A stretch of 64,000 nucleotides of DNA, taken from contig CAYTGN010000020.1 in the NCBI GenBank assembly GCA_964437415.1, positions 3,162 through 67,161 on the forward strand, read 5' to 3'. This DNA is from CADEDV01 sp964437415 (lineage in GTDB: Bacteria; Bacteroidota; Bacteroidia; Chitinophagales; Chitinophagaceae). Within the stretch, counting starts at the first letter, position 1. Each line of letters begins with the position of its first letter. This document shows positions 63,484 to 64,000 of the stretch, piece by piece. The position numbers and the translations under genes were made by a program. The notes under the pieces were generated by a model, which saw only the letters and a list, made by a program, of their open reading frames with translations, searched no databases and had not been told where the DNA came from.

Positions 63484-63946
63484 TTTGCTTTTTACGTTTT
63501 AAATCTTTCAAATAAATGATTGCTTCTGCCATTCTTTTTTCCAACGGGTCTGATGATGATACGCTTGGTTCTCTGCCGTTCTTATCCATAAATGCTTTCA
63601 CTTTGTCAGGATACAAAAGCAAGGCTTCATCCAAAGTCATTTGGATTCTTGTTGCCTCAATTACGTCTTGAATCACTTTCAAAACTTTTGTGGTAACGTC
63701 TTTTGAAAGTATCTCAAATGCTTTTTGGAACGGATTTATTCGGTCAATTAAATCAATATGCAAATCGTCAATGTTTACGAACTTGTCTGCCATACGAATG
63801 AAACGTTTGTCGCCAACTTCTTTTATTTCTCCACTTTTAACAATGGAGTCAACTACTACATGCTGACGAACTTCTTCCACCTCTTCGGCTGACAATTCAG
63901 GATATTTAATCTGAATGATTTTAGGAATTAGAACTTTGTTTATCAC
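63470..63946 (-). CDS. Conserved protein upstream of the GIY-YIG gene; possibly the C-terminal part of a larger protein
   Basis: 158 residues from GTG at 63946, helical, with INPFQKAFEILSKDVTTKVLKVIQD, LDEALLLYPDKVKAFMDKNG and LEKRMAEAIIYLKDLKRKK. No catalytic motif seen. The start overlaps the stop of the upstream reading frame as GTGA, and GGGGGAG lies 11 bases before it, which fits translational coupling. Alternatively, it is the C-terminal end of the upstream protein separated by a frameshift at an A6G5 run (63962-63970 region), since the frame is open from that run (KRGSLHE) into this ORF. I do not recognise the family with certainty. Confidence 0.55.
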   Translation of the reverse strand: MINKVLIPKIIQIKYPELSAEEVEEVRQHVVVDSIVKSGEIKEVGDKRFIRMADKFVNIDDLHIDLIDRINPFQKAFEILSKDVTTKVLKVIQDVIEATRIQMTLDEALLLYPDKVKAFMDKNGREPSVSSSDPLEKRMAEAIIYLKDLKRKKQSGQG

Positions 63947-64000
63947 TTCGTGTAAGCTCCCCCTTTTTTAGTGCCGGGGTCAGTTAGAGTTTTCAAATGT
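63943..64000 (-). CDS. C-terminal end of an upstream gene, cut by the window edge
   Basis: Eighteen codons read HLKTLTDPGTKKGGAYTK and then TGA at 63945-63943, in a frame that is open to the right edge. The peptide is protein-like and the stop overlaps the next GTG by 3 of 4 bases, so I take it as the tail of an upstream minus-strand gene of the same unit. Too short to name. Confidence 0.45.
   Translation of the reverse strand, partial: HLKTLTDPGTKKGGAYTK

Overview
The window is chromosomal DNA of a Bacteroidota bacterium, most likely a member of the Chitinophagaceae. The signs are type IX secretion (T9SS) sorting domains (a SprB-repeat protein with a type B tail and a metalloprotease with a type A tail), promoters of the form TTG-N20-22-TAnnTTTG, atpD-atpC standing apart from the rest of the ATP synthase genes, a citrate synthase of eukaryotic type, and the phylum's division and cell wall (dcw) cluster without murF, murB or ddl. 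The assignment rests on gene content, not on a database search.

Layout. 0-6 kb: end of a giant surface protein, purA, a very acidic disordered protein, pabB. 6-19.6 kb: mostly minus-strand housekeeping genes (lytic transglycosylase, gatA, tatA, rplS, rny, zapA with a coiled-coil partner, pheT, gltA, an LptF/LptG permease, an endonuclease/exonuclease/phosphatase-family protein), broken by a thioredoxin-fold lipid/envelope protein and a small protein on the plus strand. 19.7-31.5 kb: tgt, engB, small envelope proteins, a YkuK-like protein, a secreted metalloprotease with a small secreted neighbour, a CoA-binding protein, two related membrane proteins next to a GbsR-like regulator, flotillin plus NfeD-like protein, and a secreted phosphoesterase/beta-propeller protein. 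31.6-44.6 kb: pdhC, dnaX, an acetyltransferase-like protein, a TPR protein, atpD-atpC, a DUF4197 lipoprotein, yqgE, a histidine kinase, queA, a DUF3052 protein. 44.9-62 kb: the complete plus-strand dcw cluster mraZ-rsmH-ftsL-ftsI-murE-mraY-murD-ftsW-murG-murC-ftsQ-ftsA-ftsZ. 62.2-64 kb: an AT-richer minus-strand unit ending in a GIY-YIG protein, probably acquired.

Most notable observations. (1) dnaX carries a run of nine A residues in frame at Lys377-379, just after the clamp-loader core; both shifted frames stop within a few codons, which predicts a short gamma form besides tau, as in Thermus thermophilus. (2) A family of short C-run/G-run palindromic repeats sits directly in front of the start codons of dnaX, atpC, murC and ftsZ, and has also entered reading frames (murC, probably ftsW); a second palindrome family (CCTGCCTG..CAGGCAGG) lies inside queA and near 18.4 kb. 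Two copies in opposite orientation bound a MITE-like element that fills the atpD-atpC gap exactly. (3) Four TnnTCCAC boxes at 10-11 bp spacing and a promoter overlapped by three 10-bp-spaced TG boxes lie upstream of mraZ. (4) The right-edge unit shows a GTGA overlap downstream of an A6G5 run that may be a frameshift splitting one helicase-like protein.

No rRNA, tRNA, CRISPR array, prophage or insertion-sequence transposase was seen.
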